From: Acidimicrobiaceae bacterium
GTDB taxonomy: Bacteria > Actinomycetota > Acidimicrobiia > Acidimicrobiales > Palsa-688
Direction: 5' to 3'
Length of the DNA stretch: 46,652 bases
Assembly (NCBI GenBank): GCA_003166025.1
Contig: PMWT01000052.1
Location: 1-46,652, forward strand
The position numbers and the translations under genes are program-made. The notes beneath the pieces are model-generated. The model was not told the origin of the DNA. It saw only the letters and a list, made by a program, of their open reading frames with translations, and made no database searches. Every line of letters starts with the position of its first letter. The first letter of the stretch is position 1. Below, in pieces: positions 8,130 to 15,944 of this stretch.

Positions 8130-9253
8130 GACCAGTAACCCTTTCTTGCCGTGCCCGCCCCCTCGGCCGCCGTGACCGGCGCGTCCGGGCCAGGGCGTTG
8201 ACGGCCGTCGTGATGGCGGTGACCCTCGCCGGGGCGCTCTCCAGTTGCAGCGCCTCTCCGCCCGCGGCCACCGTCAACGGCCAGGTGATCACCCAGGGCC
8301 AGCTGGACCAATGGCTCGAGGCATGGTCCTCGAGCCCCGTCTATGTCCAGGCCTTCGAGGCGGCCAGCGCGGCGGAGTCAGAGGAGGCGGCCTCCCAAGG
8401 CGAGCAACAGCCTGCTTTCAGCGTCCAGGGCACTGGCTCCGGCCCCGGCGATTTCGGGCTGGTGTGGACCACCGGGCGGCTCAGCCTGCTGGTATCGGCG
8501 TCGGCCGTTCACCAGTACCTCGAGCGCCGGGGTGAGGCACCGTCCGCCCTCGAGGTGGGGGCAGCATGGGCGAGCGAGTACGCCGCCAGCCCGCAGGAGT
8601 GGGGACAGCTCCCGGCGGCACTGCGCTCGAAGGTGGCCGAGCAAGCAGCCGAGCACGCTCTCATCGAGCCGAAGTCCTCCGACATGGCCGGGGACAATGA
8701 GCTGTACAAGGACGACTCTTCTTATTTCTGGACCGACGTGTGCCTGCGGACGGTGGACGTGACGGTCCCCGGTCCGGGTGAAAGCGTCGACATGGCCGCC
8801 AGCCGCAAGCAGGCGGACGAGATCGCCGGCGAGCTGAGCGGCACGGTGGCGCTGTCCTCGGGGCCGCCGGTGACCAGCGGGGCGCTTTATTGCCTGACCC
8901 CTGAGCAGCTCATCGACCATGCACCCGGCTTCCGTAATGAGGTCAGTGGCCTCAGGGCCGGCCAGGCCGTCGCCCTCCCCGAGAGCTATGGCTACCAGGT
9001 GGTCCAGGTGCGCTCACGGGCGTCGGTCCCCTTCAATGACCAGACGGCGGCCGACATCGAGGTCGTCGCCTCCCAGTCAGGTGGCCAGGCCCCGGCGTGG
9101 CCCGTCGTGGGCGAGGGCACGGACAAGAGCTTGATCAAGCTGCTGAAGACGGTCAACGTGCAGATAAACCCGCTGTACGGGTCGTGGACAACGGCTCTAC
9201 CGGCACCGTACCTGCCCCAGGTGTGGCCCGCCGGCGCCGCCGCGCCCTCCTAG
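8126..9253 (+). CDS. SurA-like lipoprotein (putative peptidyl-prolyl isomerase/chaperone)
   Basis: A 375-residue predicted lipoprotein: basic N-terminus, hydrophobic stretch ALTAVVMAVTLAGALSS and a lipobox cysteine near residue 41. It is followed by ATVNGQVITQGQLDQWLEAW, typical of the SurA/PrsA N-terminal helical domain. Near the end, LPESYGYQVVQVRSR resembles the last strand of a parvulin rotamase domain, but I cannot trace a full active rotamase, so catalysis is uncertain. It would act outside the membrane in folding of exported proteins. The GTG start overlaps the mfd stop by four bases (GTGA), and mazG follows after four bases. The same kind of gene sits between mfd and mazG in other actinobacteria as far as I recall. 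Confidence 0.75.
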   Translation: MRPVTLSCRARPLGRRDRRVRARALTAVVMAVTLAGALSSCSASPPAATVNGQVITQGQLDQWLEAWSSSPVYVQAFEAASAAESEEAASQGEQQPAFSVQGTGSGPGDFGLVWTTGRLSLLVSASAVHQYLERRGEAPSALEVGAAWASEYAASPQEWGQLPAALRSKVAEQAAEHALIEPKSSDMAGDNELYKDDSSYFWTDVCLRTVDVTVPGPGESVDMAASRKQADEIAGELSGTVALSSGPPVTSGALYCLTPEQLIDHAPGFRNEVSGLRAGQAVALPESYGYQVVQVRSRASVPFNDQTAADIEVVASQSGGQAPAWPVVGEGTDKSLIKLLKTVNVQINPLYGSWTTALPAPYLPQVWPAGAAAPS

Positions 9254-9257
9254 GCTG

Positions 9258-10790
9258 GTGGTCGCCCCGGGCGAGGTCACGGTGGTTGGCCTGGGCCCCG
9301 GCCGCCCGGGCCTGATGACCTCCGAGGCGCTGGTCGCCATCGCCGCCACCCCGGTCCGGTGGCTGCGGACCTCCCGGCACCCCTCGGCCGACGCCGTGCC
9401 CGGCGCGGCCAGCTTCGACTATCTCTACGAGTCCGCCGCCAGCATGGAAGAGGTCTACGCCGGCATCGTCGACGTCCTGGCTGCCTCCGCGGCCAAGGAG
9501 AAGCACATCATTTACGCCGTACCGGGTTCCCCGGTCGTGGCCGAGCGTAGCGTCGAACTACTGCGGGCCGACTCCCGGGTGAGGACCGTCGTGTTGCCCG
9601 GTGTTTCGTTTGTCGACGTGGCTTTTTCCCGCCTCGGCGTCGATCCTCTAGCCGCCGGGGTGCGCCTGGTCGACGGGCACCGCTTTGCCGCCGAAGCCGC
9701 CGGGTCACGGGGCCCTTTGCTGGTGGGGCAGTGCGACTCGCTCGCCGTGCTGTCGGAGGTGAAGCTGGCCATCGGCTCCGTGCTCGACCAGCAGGGCCCC
9801 GCGCCCGAGGCGACCAGCAGTTCGGGGGGGCCCGTCAGTTTCGAGGTCACGGTCCTCCAGCACTTGGGGCTCCCTGACGAGTCCGTTCGCCGCGTCGCCT
9901 GGGACGACCTTGACCGAGACGTAAAGCCGGACCACCTGACCAGCCTGTGGCTGGGCGCCCTGGCCGACCCGTTCGCCTCCGAACTAGTACGTCTGGAGGA
10001 GCTGGTCCGGGCCCTGAGGGCACGCTGTCCGTGGGACCGGGAGCAGACCCACCAGAGCCTCACCCGTTATCTGCTCGAAGAGTCCTATGAGGCGTTGGAG
10101 GCCATCGAGGAGCTCGGCCCGGATGGTGCCGGGTACGAGCACCTGGAGGAGGAACTGGGCGACGTCCTCTTCCAGGTCGTGTTCCATTCGGTCCTGGCGG
10201 CTGAACAGGGCCAGTTCGCCCTCGGTGATGTGGCCAGGAACGTCCACGACAAACTCGTGGGCCGCCACCCCCATGTCTTCGGCGACGTGGTGGCCAAGAC
10301 GCCCGACGATGTCCTTAGGAACTGGGAACTGATCAAAAAGCAGGAGAAAGGGCGGGCCAGTGTCATGGACGACGTGCCCCGAAACCTCCCGGCCCTGCTC
10401 TACGCCCACAAGATCCAAAGGAAGGCGGCGTCGCTCGGCTTCGATTGGGAGGACGTGCGCGGCGCTCTCGACAAGGTAGGCGAGGAGCTGGCCGAGCTCA
10501 CGGACGCGCTGGTCTCCGCCGGCGTTGGCGCCACGGCGGCTCCCGCGGGCACGGGGCCGGTACGCGACGAGCTCGGGGACCTCCTTTTTGCCGCCGTCAA
10601 CGTGGCCCGCCACGTGAAGGTGGACCCGGAGGCGGCGCTGCGCGAAGCCACGGCAAAGTTCCGCCGGCGTTTTCAGGCGGTGGAGGCCCTGGCCGCGGAG
10701 CGGGGGCTGGACCTCCCCGGCACGGGGCTGGCCCAACTGGACCTCCTCTGGGACGAGGTGAAAGCGGCGGAGCCGGGACCAGTTCCGTGA
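9258..10790 (+). CDS. mazG: Tetrapyrrole-methylase-like/MazG nucleotide pyrophosphohydrolase fusion
   Basis: Two-domain protein of 510 residues, like Bacillus YabN. The first about 235 residues resemble a tetrapyrrole (corrin/porphyrin) methylase fold: VTVVGLGPGRPGLMTSEAL and YAVPGSPVVAERSVELL. The C-terminal half is MazG: LRALRARCPWDREQTHQSL, LLEESYEALEAIEELG and EEELGDVLFQVVFHS, with the EExxE and ExxD metal-binding residues. A second MazG-like segment follows at about 390-490 (VGEELAELTDAL, DELGDLLFAAVNVARH). MazG hydrolyses NTPs to NMP plus pyrophosphate and clears aberrant nucleotides. What the methylase-like part does is not known. The start is GTG, four bases after the lipoprotein gene. 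Confidence 0.92.
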   Translation: MVAPGEVTVVGLGPGRPGLMTSEALVAIAATPVRWLRTSRHPSADAVPGAASFDYLYESAASMEEVYAGIVDVLAASAAKEKHIIYAVPGSPVVAERSVELLRADSRVRTVVLPGVSFVDVAFSRLGVDPLAAGVRLVDGHRFAAEAAGSRGPLLVGQCDSLAVLSEVKLAIGSVLDQQGPAPEATSSSGGPVSFEVTVLQHLGLPDESVRRVAWDDLDRDVKPDHLTSLWLGALADPFASELVRLEELVRALRARCPWDREQTHQSLTRYLLEESYEALEAIEELGPDGAGYEHLEEELGDVLFQVVFHSVLAAEQGQFALGDVARNVHDKLVGRHPHVFGDVVAKTPDDVLRNWELIKKQEKGRASVMDDVPRNLPALLYAHKIQRKAASLGFDWEDVRGALDKVGEELAELTDALVSAGVGATAAPAGTGPVRDELGDLLFAAVNVARHVKVDPEAALREATAKFRRRFQAVEALAAERGLDLPGTGLAQLDLLWDEVKAAEPGPVP

Positions 10791-10857
10791 CAATTACGGG
10801 CGAGGCGGCTAAGCTACCCTGGCTATTCGCCTGGGTCATAATTGTTTTCGCCAGACT

Positions 10858-10872
10858 TGTTACGTCGCAACA
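10858..10872. repeat. Imperfect 15-base palindrome upstream of ftsB
   Basis: TGTTACG-T-CGCAACA, arms of seven with one mismatch, 14 bases before the ftsB start. It could be an operator or chance; the regulator is unknown. Confidence 0.4.
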
Positions 10873-10886
10873 TTTGAGGTGCGGGA

Positions 10887-11234
10887 ATGCGCTTGACCGT
10901 GAAGTTCGGCTTGGCCGTGCTGGTCTTGTGCGGAGCCGTCTATCTGTTCGCGTTCCCGGCCCAGACCTACCTCGCTCAAAAGCAGGACATAGTGGGCCAG
11001 GAACAGACCATCGCCGTCCTGCAGGCGGAGAACACCAAGTTGGCAGCCGAGAGTGCCGCGCTCCAGAGCGATGCCACTATCGAGAAGATCGCCCGGTCGG
11101 AGTACGGCCTCGTCTCGCCCGGCCAACAGGCCTTCATGGTGCTGCCGTCGTCCGTAAAGCCGCGGGCGGCGGCGGCCCCAGCCCGGTCTCGAGCGCCATG
11201 GTATGCCTCCCTGGAGTTCTGGCATCACCTTTAA
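10887..11234 (+). CDS. ftsB: Septum-formation protein FtsB/DivIC family
   Basis: A 115-residue bitopic membrane protein: a short cytoplasmic start, one transmembrane helix (FGLAVLVLCGAVYLFAFPA, about residues 7-25), then a leucine-zipper-like coiled coil (QEQTIAVLQAENTKLAAESAALQSD) and the family's IEKIARSEYGLVSPGQQAFMVLP segment. FtsB forms a complex with FtsL and FtsQ that activates septal peptidoglycan synthesis. In many actinobacteria enolase lies just upstream; here mazG does. A GAGGTGCGG ribosome-binding site precedes the ATG. The end overlaps the DUF501 gene. Confidence 0.9.
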   Translation: MRLTVKFGLAVLVLCGAVYLFAFPAQTYLAQKQDIVGQEQTIAVLQAENTKLAAESAALQSDATIEKIARSEYGLVSPGQQAFMVLPSSVKPRAAAAPARSRAPWYASLEFWHHL

Positions 11235-11667
11235 GGACCTCGAGGCCCTTACCGTCCTGCTCGGGCGCCCACCTCGTGGCCCGTTCGAAGTCGTCGTGTC
11301 GGATGACCAGGGCGGCCCTGTCGTCATCCGCAATGCCCCGCTACTGGACGACGGCACTCCTATGCCGACCCGGTACTGGCTTGTCGGTAGGCGGGCCAGG
11401 TTGGCCATCGACCGCCTGGAGGCGGCCGGCGGGGTCAATGCCGCCGAAGCCGCCGTCGACCCCGAGCAGCTTGAGGAGGCGCACCGGCGTTACGCGGCCG
11501 AACGTGATGCAGCTGTCCCGCCGGGGTGGGACGGCCCGCGCCCTAGCGGCGGTGTGGGGGGGACGAAACGGGGCGTGAAGTGCCTTCACGCCCACTACGC
11601 CTGGTTCTTGGCCGGCGGCGACGACCCTGTAGGTCGCTGGGTCTCCGGCCAGCTGGCGCGTGGCTAA
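11203..11667 (+). CDS. DUF501 family protein
   Basis: A 154-residue protein of the DUF501 family, usually found between ftsB and an exopolyphosphatase gene in Actinobacteria. Family-typical stretches are LLGRPPRGPFEVVVSD, PVVIRNAPLLDDGTPMPTRYWLVG and, near the C-terminus, KCLHAHYAWFLAGGDDPVGRW, which contains conserved Cys, His and His that could bind a metal. Biochemical role is not established. The ATG at 11203 overlaps the ftsB end by 32 bases; the homologous region begins about residue 10. Its stop overlaps the next gene. Confidence 0.85.
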   Translation: MPPWSSGITFKDLEALTVLLGRPPRGPFEVVVSDDQGGPVVIRNAPLLDDGTPMPTRYWLVGRRARLAIDRLEAAGGVNAAEAAVDPEQLEEAHRRYAAERDAAVPPGWDGPRPSGGVGGTKRGVKCLHAHYAWFLAGGDDPVGRWVSGQLARG

Positions 11668-12619
11668 CGTAGCCGCCGTCGACTGCGGGACGTTCTCTAC
11701 CCGGCTGCTGGTGTGCGGGCCGGGCGGGGAGCCCCTCGTCCGCCTCATGAAGGTCACCGCCCTCGGCGAAGGCGTCGACCGGTCGAGGTCGCTGGCGGCG
11801 CCGGCCATGGACAGGGCCCTAACGGCGCTGCGGGACTACCGACGGGTGATGGACGACCTTGACGTGCGAAGGGCCCGAATGGTGGGGACCTCCGCTCTGC
11901 GCGACGCCGGCAACCGGGACCTGTTCTGCGAGGAGGCGGCCAGGGCCATCGGGACCGAGCTCGAACTGTTGAGCGGCCAAGACGAAGCCGCCCTCTCGTT
12001 CTCCGGTGCCACCCGGGAGCTACCTGCCGAGACCGGCCCGTGGCTGGTGGCGGACATCGGGGGCGGGTCGACCGAGCTGGTGGTGGGCCCGCGGCCGGCC
12101 GGCGTCTGCTCTCTCGATCTGGGGTGCGTCCGCGTCACAGAGCGTTTCTTGCACCACGACCCCCCCACCCCCGCCGAGCTGGGAGCGGCCACGGCCTGGT
12201 TGTCGGAGCAGTACCAGCGGGCGGAGGCGGGCGTCCCGGGCCTGAGCGGGGCCCGTACGCTGGTCGGGCTGGCCGGTACGGTCGCCGCCTTGGCCTCTTA
12301 CGACCAGGGGCTGAGCACTTACGACCGTGCCGCCGTGCACCACTACCGCCTGGTCCGCCAGGCCGTTGAGCGGGCCGCGCACGACCTGGCCCGCGAACCG
12401 GCTGCCCAACGCCGTAGACATCCCGGGATCGAGGCGGCCCGGGCGCCCGTGATCGTGGGCGGCACCCTGGTCCTGGCCACGCTGATGGCGCATTTCGGCT
12501 TCGAAGACTGCCTCGTTTCCGAGTCCGACATCCTGGACGGTTTGGCCTGGACGCTCCTGGGGTCGTCGGCGCCGGCCCGGCGTCGCGCTCGTTCCGAGCG
12601 ACCTGGGCCGGCCCGATAG
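11660..12619 (+). CDS. ppx: Ppx/GppA family exopolyphosphatase
   Basis: Cytoplasmic phosphatase of the actin-like ATPase superfamily that acts on polyphosphate or pppGpp. The N-terminal phosphate-1 motif VAAVDCGTFSTRLLV is present, as are GTSALRDAGNRDLF, ADIGGGSTELVVG (phosphate-2) and LVGLAGTVAALASYDQ. The 319-residue length matches the short actinobacterial Ppx1/Ppx2 type, which lacks the extra C-terminal domain of E. coli Ppx. The GTG start overlaps the DUF501 stop, so ftsB, DUF501 and ppx probably form one transcript. Whether polyphosphate or the alarmone is the substrate cannot be told from sequence. Confidence 0.9.
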   Translation: MANVAAVDCGTFSTRLLVCGPGGEPLVRLMKVTALGEGVDRSRSLAAPAMDRALTALRDYRRVMDDLDVRRARMVGTSALRDAGNRDLFCEEAARAIGTELELLSGQDEAALSFSGATRELPAETGPWLVADIGGGSTELVVGPRPAGVCSLDLGCVRVTERFLHHDPPTPAELGAATAWLSEQYQRAEAGVPGLSGARTLVGLAGTVAALASYDQGLSTYDRAAVHHYRLVRQAVERAAHDLAREPAAQRRRHPGIEAARAPVIVGGTLVLATLMAHFGFEDCLVSESDILDGLAWTLLGSSAPARRRARSERPGPAR

Positions 12620-12630
12620 CATTTGCGACA

Positions 12631-13248
12631 ATGACCTGGGGACACTCGACGGTTTACCCCGAGCTCCGGGGCAAGCGCGTACTGCTAAGACCGCTGGCCG
12701 CCTCCGACTTCGACGCCTGGCGTGAGGTGCGGTCGCGCTCGCGGGACTGGCTGGTCAAGTGGGAGCCCCGCCCTGTGCCCGGCCAGCCCGACCCGACGGT
12801 CGACAAGCGAGCCTTCGCTGCTCGTTGCAGCGCCCGTCTTCGCGAGCGCGAGCTCGGGACCGGTTATGGTTTTGGGGTTTTCGTCGGCGAGCGTTTTGCG
12901 GGGGAGATAAACATCTCGTCCGTGCAACGGGGACCGTTCCAAAACGCCTATGTGGGCTACTGGGTGGACGAGGCCATGGCGGGCAACGGCTACACGCCCG
13001 AAGCGTTCGTCGCCCTGGCCCGCTTCGCCTTTGAGGACCTGATGCTCCACCGGCTCCAGGTCTCGATAATCCCTCGGAACCGTTCCAGCCTGCGTGTGGC
13101 CGAAAAGCTGGGCCTACGCAACGAGGGCACAGCCCTGCGCTACCTCGAGATCAACGGCGTGTGGGAGGACCACGTCCGTTTTGCCATCACCTCCGAGGAC
13201 TGGGCGCAGAAGCGGGACCTCCACCTAAGGGAATGGCTGCTGCCCTAG
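12631..13248 (+). CDS. RimJ/RimL-type GNAT acetyltransferase
   Basis: A 205-residue N-acetyltransferase. The layout is typical of the ribosomal-protein N-acetyltransferase group: GKRVLLRPLAASDFDAW at the start, GEINISSVQRG, then YVGYWVDEAMAGNGYTPEAFVALARFAFEDLMLHRLQVSI, which holds the acetyl-CoA-binding strand and loop, and IPRNRSSLRVAEKLGLRNEG at the C-terminal part. It would transfer acetyl from acetyl-CoA to a protein N-terminus or to a small molecule; the substrate is unknown. It ends 21 bases from the convergent sodX gene. Confidence 0.9.
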   Translation: MTWGHSTVYPELRGKRVLLRPLAASDFDAWREVRSRSRDWLVKWEPRPVPGQPDPTVDKRAFAARCSARLRERELGTGYGFGVFVGERFAGEINISSVQRGPFQNAYVGYWVDEAMAGNGYTPEAFVALARFAFEDLMLHRLQVSIIPRNRSSLRVAEKLGLRNEGTALRYLEINGVWEDHVRFAITSEDWAQKRDLHLREWLLP

Positions 13249-13269
13249 GGCCCCACCTTTGGCTTCGTC

Positions 13270-13689
13270 CTAGTCCTTGGGCCGGAGCCGGCCGGTCCTT
13301 CCCGGCGGTGCGTAGCGGTAGACCGCCTTTCCTCGGACGAGGCCCAACGGGACCGGCCCGAAGTGGCGACTGTCGGTGCTGTGCATTTCGTTGTCCCCGA
13401 CGAGGAAGATCCGCTCAGGGTCGACGGTGGCGGCCCGTTTTAGCACTGTCCGTGCTGGATGGCGGGGGTCGCCGGCCGCGACTATGTCGCCTGGTCGGAA
13501 CCGCTTGGTACGCCAGACGACGAGACGGTCCCCGGGCTGGAGCGTCGGCACCATGCTGTCGCCCGACACCTCTGTCCGCTCCGACCGGCTCCAGGCCCAG
13601 CGGGCCGCGCAAGCGGCTACGGCAACAGTCGCCGCTACGGCAACAGTCGCCGCCACGGCGGCCGGCCGTTCTGCTCGATTATTGTCCAC
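13270..13689 (-). CDS. sodX: S26 signal-peptidase-like protease, probable NiSOD maturase SodX
   Basis: Small S26-family serine protease. After an alanine/valine-rich membrane segment (AAVAATVAVAATVAVAA) it has SGDSMVPTLQPGDRLVV with the catalytic serine, RTVLKRAA with the catalytic lysine, and VGDNEMHSTDSRHFGPVP, the family's C-terminal box. SodX cleaves the N-terminal extension of nickel superoxide dismutase so that histidine becomes residue 1 and can bind nickel. The divergent neighbour here is sodN, which makes this role likely. In Streptomyces the two genes are co-oriented as I recall; here they are divergent. I choose the GTG at 13689; a GTG at 13740 would add 17 residues that look non-conserved. 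The membrane helix is encoded by a short tandem repeat. Confidence 0.82.
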   Translation of the reverse strand: MDNNRAERPAAVAATVAVAATVAVAACAARWAWSRSERTEVSGDSMVPTLQPGDRLVVWRTKRFRPGDIVAAGDPRHPARTVLKRAATVDPERIFLVGDNEMHSTDSRHFGPVPLGLVRGKAVYRYAPPGRTGRLRPKD

Positions 13690-13769
13690 GGCGCTATAAC
13701 GTGTGGCTTGTCGGTGTCCCACCGCACGTACCTCTATCACAACCGACCACGTACAAAAGGAGCCTCTTT

Positions 13770-14189
13770 ATGACCCTGCTGGCGCGACTGTTCGTCCTGG
13801 CCGATCGGGTGAGCGAGCCCCGGACCGCTTACGCTCACTGCGACCTGCCCTGCGGCATCTACGACCCCGTCCAGGCCAAGGTAGAGGCCGACTCGGTCAA
13901 GGCCATCATCGAGAAGTACAACTCGTCGAGCGATGAGGTTTTTCGGGCCCGGGCCCTGTTCATCAAAGAGCAAAGGGCGGAGCTGGTAAAGCACCACCTG
14001 TGGGTGTTGTGGACCGACTATTTCAAGCCGCCTCACCTGGAGAAGTACCCGGAGCTCCACCAGCTCTTTTGGAAGGCGACCAAGGCCGCGGGCGAAGCCA
14101 AGCACACGACCGATGTTGCCGTCGCCGACGACTTGCTGCGCCAGATCGCCGAGATCGACCGTATTTTCTGGGAGACCAAGAAGCAATAG
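13770..14189 (+). CDS. sodN: Nickel superoxide dismutase precursor
   Basis: Dismutates superoxide to oxygen and hydrogen peroxide. The nickel hook motif HCDLPCGIYDPVQAKVEADS is unmistakable: after removal of 22 residues (MTLLARL...RTAYA) His23 becomes residue 1, and Cys24 and Cys28 become the thiolate ligands Cys2 and Cys6. The rest forms the four-helix bundle (HHLWVLWTDYFKPPHLEKYPELH). The precursor has 139 residues, which fits the family. AAAAGGAG at about 13755-13762 is a good ribosome-binding site. The protease sodX is encoded divergently, so the 80 bases between them must contain both promoters. Nur-type nickel control is common for sodN, but I see no assignable operator. Confidence 0.97.
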   Translation: MTLLARLFVLADRVSEPRTAYAHCDLPCGIYDPVQAKVEADSVKAIIEKYNSSSDEVFRARALFIKEQRAELVKHHLWVLWTDYFKPPHLEKYPELHQLFWKATKAAGEAKHTTDVAVADDLLRQIAEIDRIFWETKKQ

Positions 14190-14220
14190 GAAAGACCTCC
14201 TCGGAGAACAGCGGTCCGCT

Positions 14221-14545
14221 TCAGGTCATGTGAGGGGTTGCGCCTAGGAAGTTTCTTGCTGCCCAAGGACCCCCGTGGGGCCGCTCCGACCTCGGTGGCG
14301 ACGAGCTCGTGCTTAGTGTGCCGGCTGCCGTCTTGGGCTCCCAGGAGCTCTGCTCGAGGCGGCCGGTCACGAGCACCCGGTCCCCGACGTGCAGGCTGGT
14401 AGCGAGGTGCTTTGCCATGGGGCCCCAAGCGACGACGTCGAGAGAGCTGACGGCCTCCCGCTCGGAACCGTTCTTGTCGGTGCAGCGGCCGTTCTCCGCA
14501 ACGCTGAAGCCGGCGACTGCCTTCCCGCGGCCCAGGTAGGAGCCA
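14221..14545 (-). pseudogene. Single-stranded DNA-binding protein fragment, frameshifted
   Basis: The minus strand encodes GKAVAGFSVAENGRCTDK, then LDVVAWGPMAKHLATSL and VGDRVLVTGRLEQSSWE, the central strands of a bacterial SSB OB-fold. The next stretch, DGSRHTKHELVATEVGAAPRGS, is in another frame and matches the expected continuation, so there is a frameshift near 14330. The N-terminal strand and the acidic tail are not seen. SSB genes are frequent passengers on conjugative elements, which fits the relaxase remnant next to it. Not functional as it stands. Confidence 0.75.
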
Positions 14546-14561
14546 GGTAGGAGGCGCGGCG

Positions 14562-14705
14562 AACAACTTGAACCAGGTAGCCCGCGGGGTCAACTCGAGC
14601 GGACGGCTACCAGGGGAGTGGGAGGCGACAGCGGCGGCCGTCCGGGACGGCCTGGCCTCCCTGGAGCTGGCCCTGGCCGAGCTGCGGGGAGGCGCCGGGC
14701 AATGA
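14562..14705 (+). pseudogene. MobC-like relaxosome protein, C-terminal fragment
   Basis: An open frame without a start codon encodes NNLNQVARGVNSSGRLPGEW followed by a helix and LALAELRGGAGQ. The NLNQ-A-R-N pattern is characteristic of the C-terminal part of MobC/BmgB-type relaxosome accessory proteins, which help the relaxase bind oriT. Its stop overlaps the start of the relaxase (ATGA), the usual mobC-mobA arrangement. The N-terminal ribbon-helix-helix part is missing; the frame runs into the opposing ssb remnant. Confidence 0.65.
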
Positions 14706-15325
14706 TCGCCAAGATCACCCGGGGAGCCGACGGCGCCGGCCTGGTCCGGTACCTGATGGGGGAGGGACGGGCGGAGGAGCACGCCGACCGAAGGGTCATC
14801 GCCGCGGCCGACATGGTGGTGGTCCCTATCGGGACAGCCTTGTCGCCTGACGAGGTAGGCGAGCTCGGCCGCCAGCTCGACGCCGCGCGGACGCTTTACG
14901 GGACCGAGGTCGCCGACGGCCACGTCTGGCACCTGGCCTTATCGAACCCGGTGGGGGACCGCCAGCTCTCTCACGAGGAATGGGCGGGCGTGGCCCGAGA
15001 CGCGATGAGCCGCCTCGGGTTCAGCGAGGCGTCGGGGAAGGCGCCGTGCCGGTGGGTGGCCGTGCGTCACGGGCGCTCGGCCGGAGGCCATGACCACGTG
15101 CACGTGGCCGTGTCCCTGGTGCAGGAGGACGGCATCAAGGCCTCCATCTGGCGTGACCGGGTGCGGACCTCAGAGCTGTGCGCCGAGACCGAGCGCCGGC
15201 TCGGCCTCACGGTCGTCGACGGGCGTGAGCGCGACGATCTGCCCGGTGCGGGCCGGGACGGTGTAGCCGACCACTGGCTCCACGCCCCGCACAGCCTCGC
15301 AGACCCGCCTCTTGTCTCACCATAA
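14702..15325 (+). pseudogene. Relaxase/mobilization nuclease, truncated after the nuclease domain
   Basis: Begins MIAKITRGADGAGLVRYLMG, the start of actinobacterial MobA/VirD2-like relaxases; then GHVWHLALSNPVGDRQLSHEEW and GGHDHVHVAVSLVQEDG, whose H-x-H is part of the histidine triad that holds the metal ion. Relaxases nick and covalently hold the transferred strand of mobile elements through a catalytic tyrosine. The frame is open for 207 residues, but such proteins usually have several hundred more; the coding sequence ends at the first bases of a strong palindrome (15325-15357). I treat it as the truncated remnant of a mobilizable element. The nuclease core might still fold. Confidence 0.8.
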
Positions 15326-15357
15326 GTGATGCATAAGAGTCATCCTTATGCATCACT
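15325..15357. repeat. Perfect 13-base inverted repeat with 7-base spacer
   Basis: AGTGATGCATAAG (15325-15337) and CTTATGCATCACT (15345-15357) are exact reverse complements around AGTCATC. It is AT-rich compared with its surroundings and starts on the last base of the relaxase stop codon. It could be a recombination site, a protein-binding palindrome or a hairpin. There is no T-run, so an ordinary intrinsic terminator is unlikely. Confidence 0.85.
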
Positions 15358-15481
15358 GAGCCCGGATGGTTGCTCGCTCGGTGCTGCCGTAGAATTTTCC
15401 GCCTCCGCCGTGCGCTCCGGCGCCACGACCTGGGCACCGTCTGGCCAACATCCCAGTGCTGCATCGGCAAGACTGCCTGCG

Positions 15482-15826
15482 ATGGCATTCGGTCAACAGT
15501 CAGGCCCACCCGCGTCGACGAGACAGGTGAGAGAACTTCTCGCCCTCCTCAACGACGCCGGCCATACCGACTTCCGCGAAGCGCGCGGACCGATGGGGTT
15601 CACCCAGCGTCAGGCCGCAGGCAAGTTCACCCGCGGCGAAGCGGAAGCCTTCATCGCCCGGCTACAGGGCAATGAGCCTCACGGGGCTTCCCTCGCCGTT
15701 GTCCCAGCGAAGCTGTCCGCGCAAGAGCAGCTACTGCGTCACCTGCCTGCCGAGCAGCTCGCTGCCGAGCTCCGGCGCCGCGGTTGGACCGTCACCGAAC
15801 CCGTGGCGAGCAGCTCGACGGCCTGA
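15482..15826 (+). CDS. Conserved hypothetical protein (MAFGQ-type, about 114 residues)
   Basis: Reads MAFGQQSGPPASTRQVRELL, LNDAGHTDFREARGPMGFTQ and RQAAGKFTRGEAEAFIARLQ, and ends in a helix EQLLRHLPAEQLAAELRRRG. I recognise this as resembling a conserved actinobacterial hypothetical from memory, but know no function. The compact helical sequence with many charged residues and the GKFTR-x-EAEAFI stretch suggests a small helical DNA- or protein-binding domain, which is only a guess. The ATG at 15482 is preferred because the alignable part begins there; an upstream in-frame GTG at 15326 lies inside the palindrome. It sits among mobile-element remnants but appears intact. Confidence 0.6.
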   Translation: MAFGQQSGPPASTRQVRELLALLNDAGHTDFREARGPMGFTQRQAAGKFTRGEAEAFIARLQGNEPHGASLAVVPAKLSAQEQLLRHLPAEQLAAELRRRGWTVTEPVASSSTA

Positions 15827-15902
15827 GCTACTGACGGTTGTCTTGTTTATAGCAAGTAGCTCACAAGAAACTTCGCCGGCGAGGGCGCAAGGTGTGACGG
15901 CG

Positions 15903-15944
15903 CACGAAGTTGTCAGTAGGTCTCAGTCACGAAGTTGTCAGTAG
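15903..15944. repeat. Two 17-base direct repeats, 25-base period
   Basis: CACGAAGTTGTCAGTAG occurs at 15903-15919 and again at 15928-15944, identical and separated by eight bases. An inverted copy of the last eight bases (CTACTGAC) lies at 15828-15835. Position at the broken end of a Tn3 transposase fragment suggests transposon-end or iteron-like binding sites. Confidence 0.8.

Noticed and set aside
15325-15357. Chromosomal dif site
   Set aside because: The arms have CATAA/TTATG, but the centre between those motifs is nine bases, not six to eight, and the location at a relaxase end fits an element boundary better.
15903-15944. CRISPR array
   Set aside because: Only two 17-base repeats with an eight-base spacer and no cas genes.
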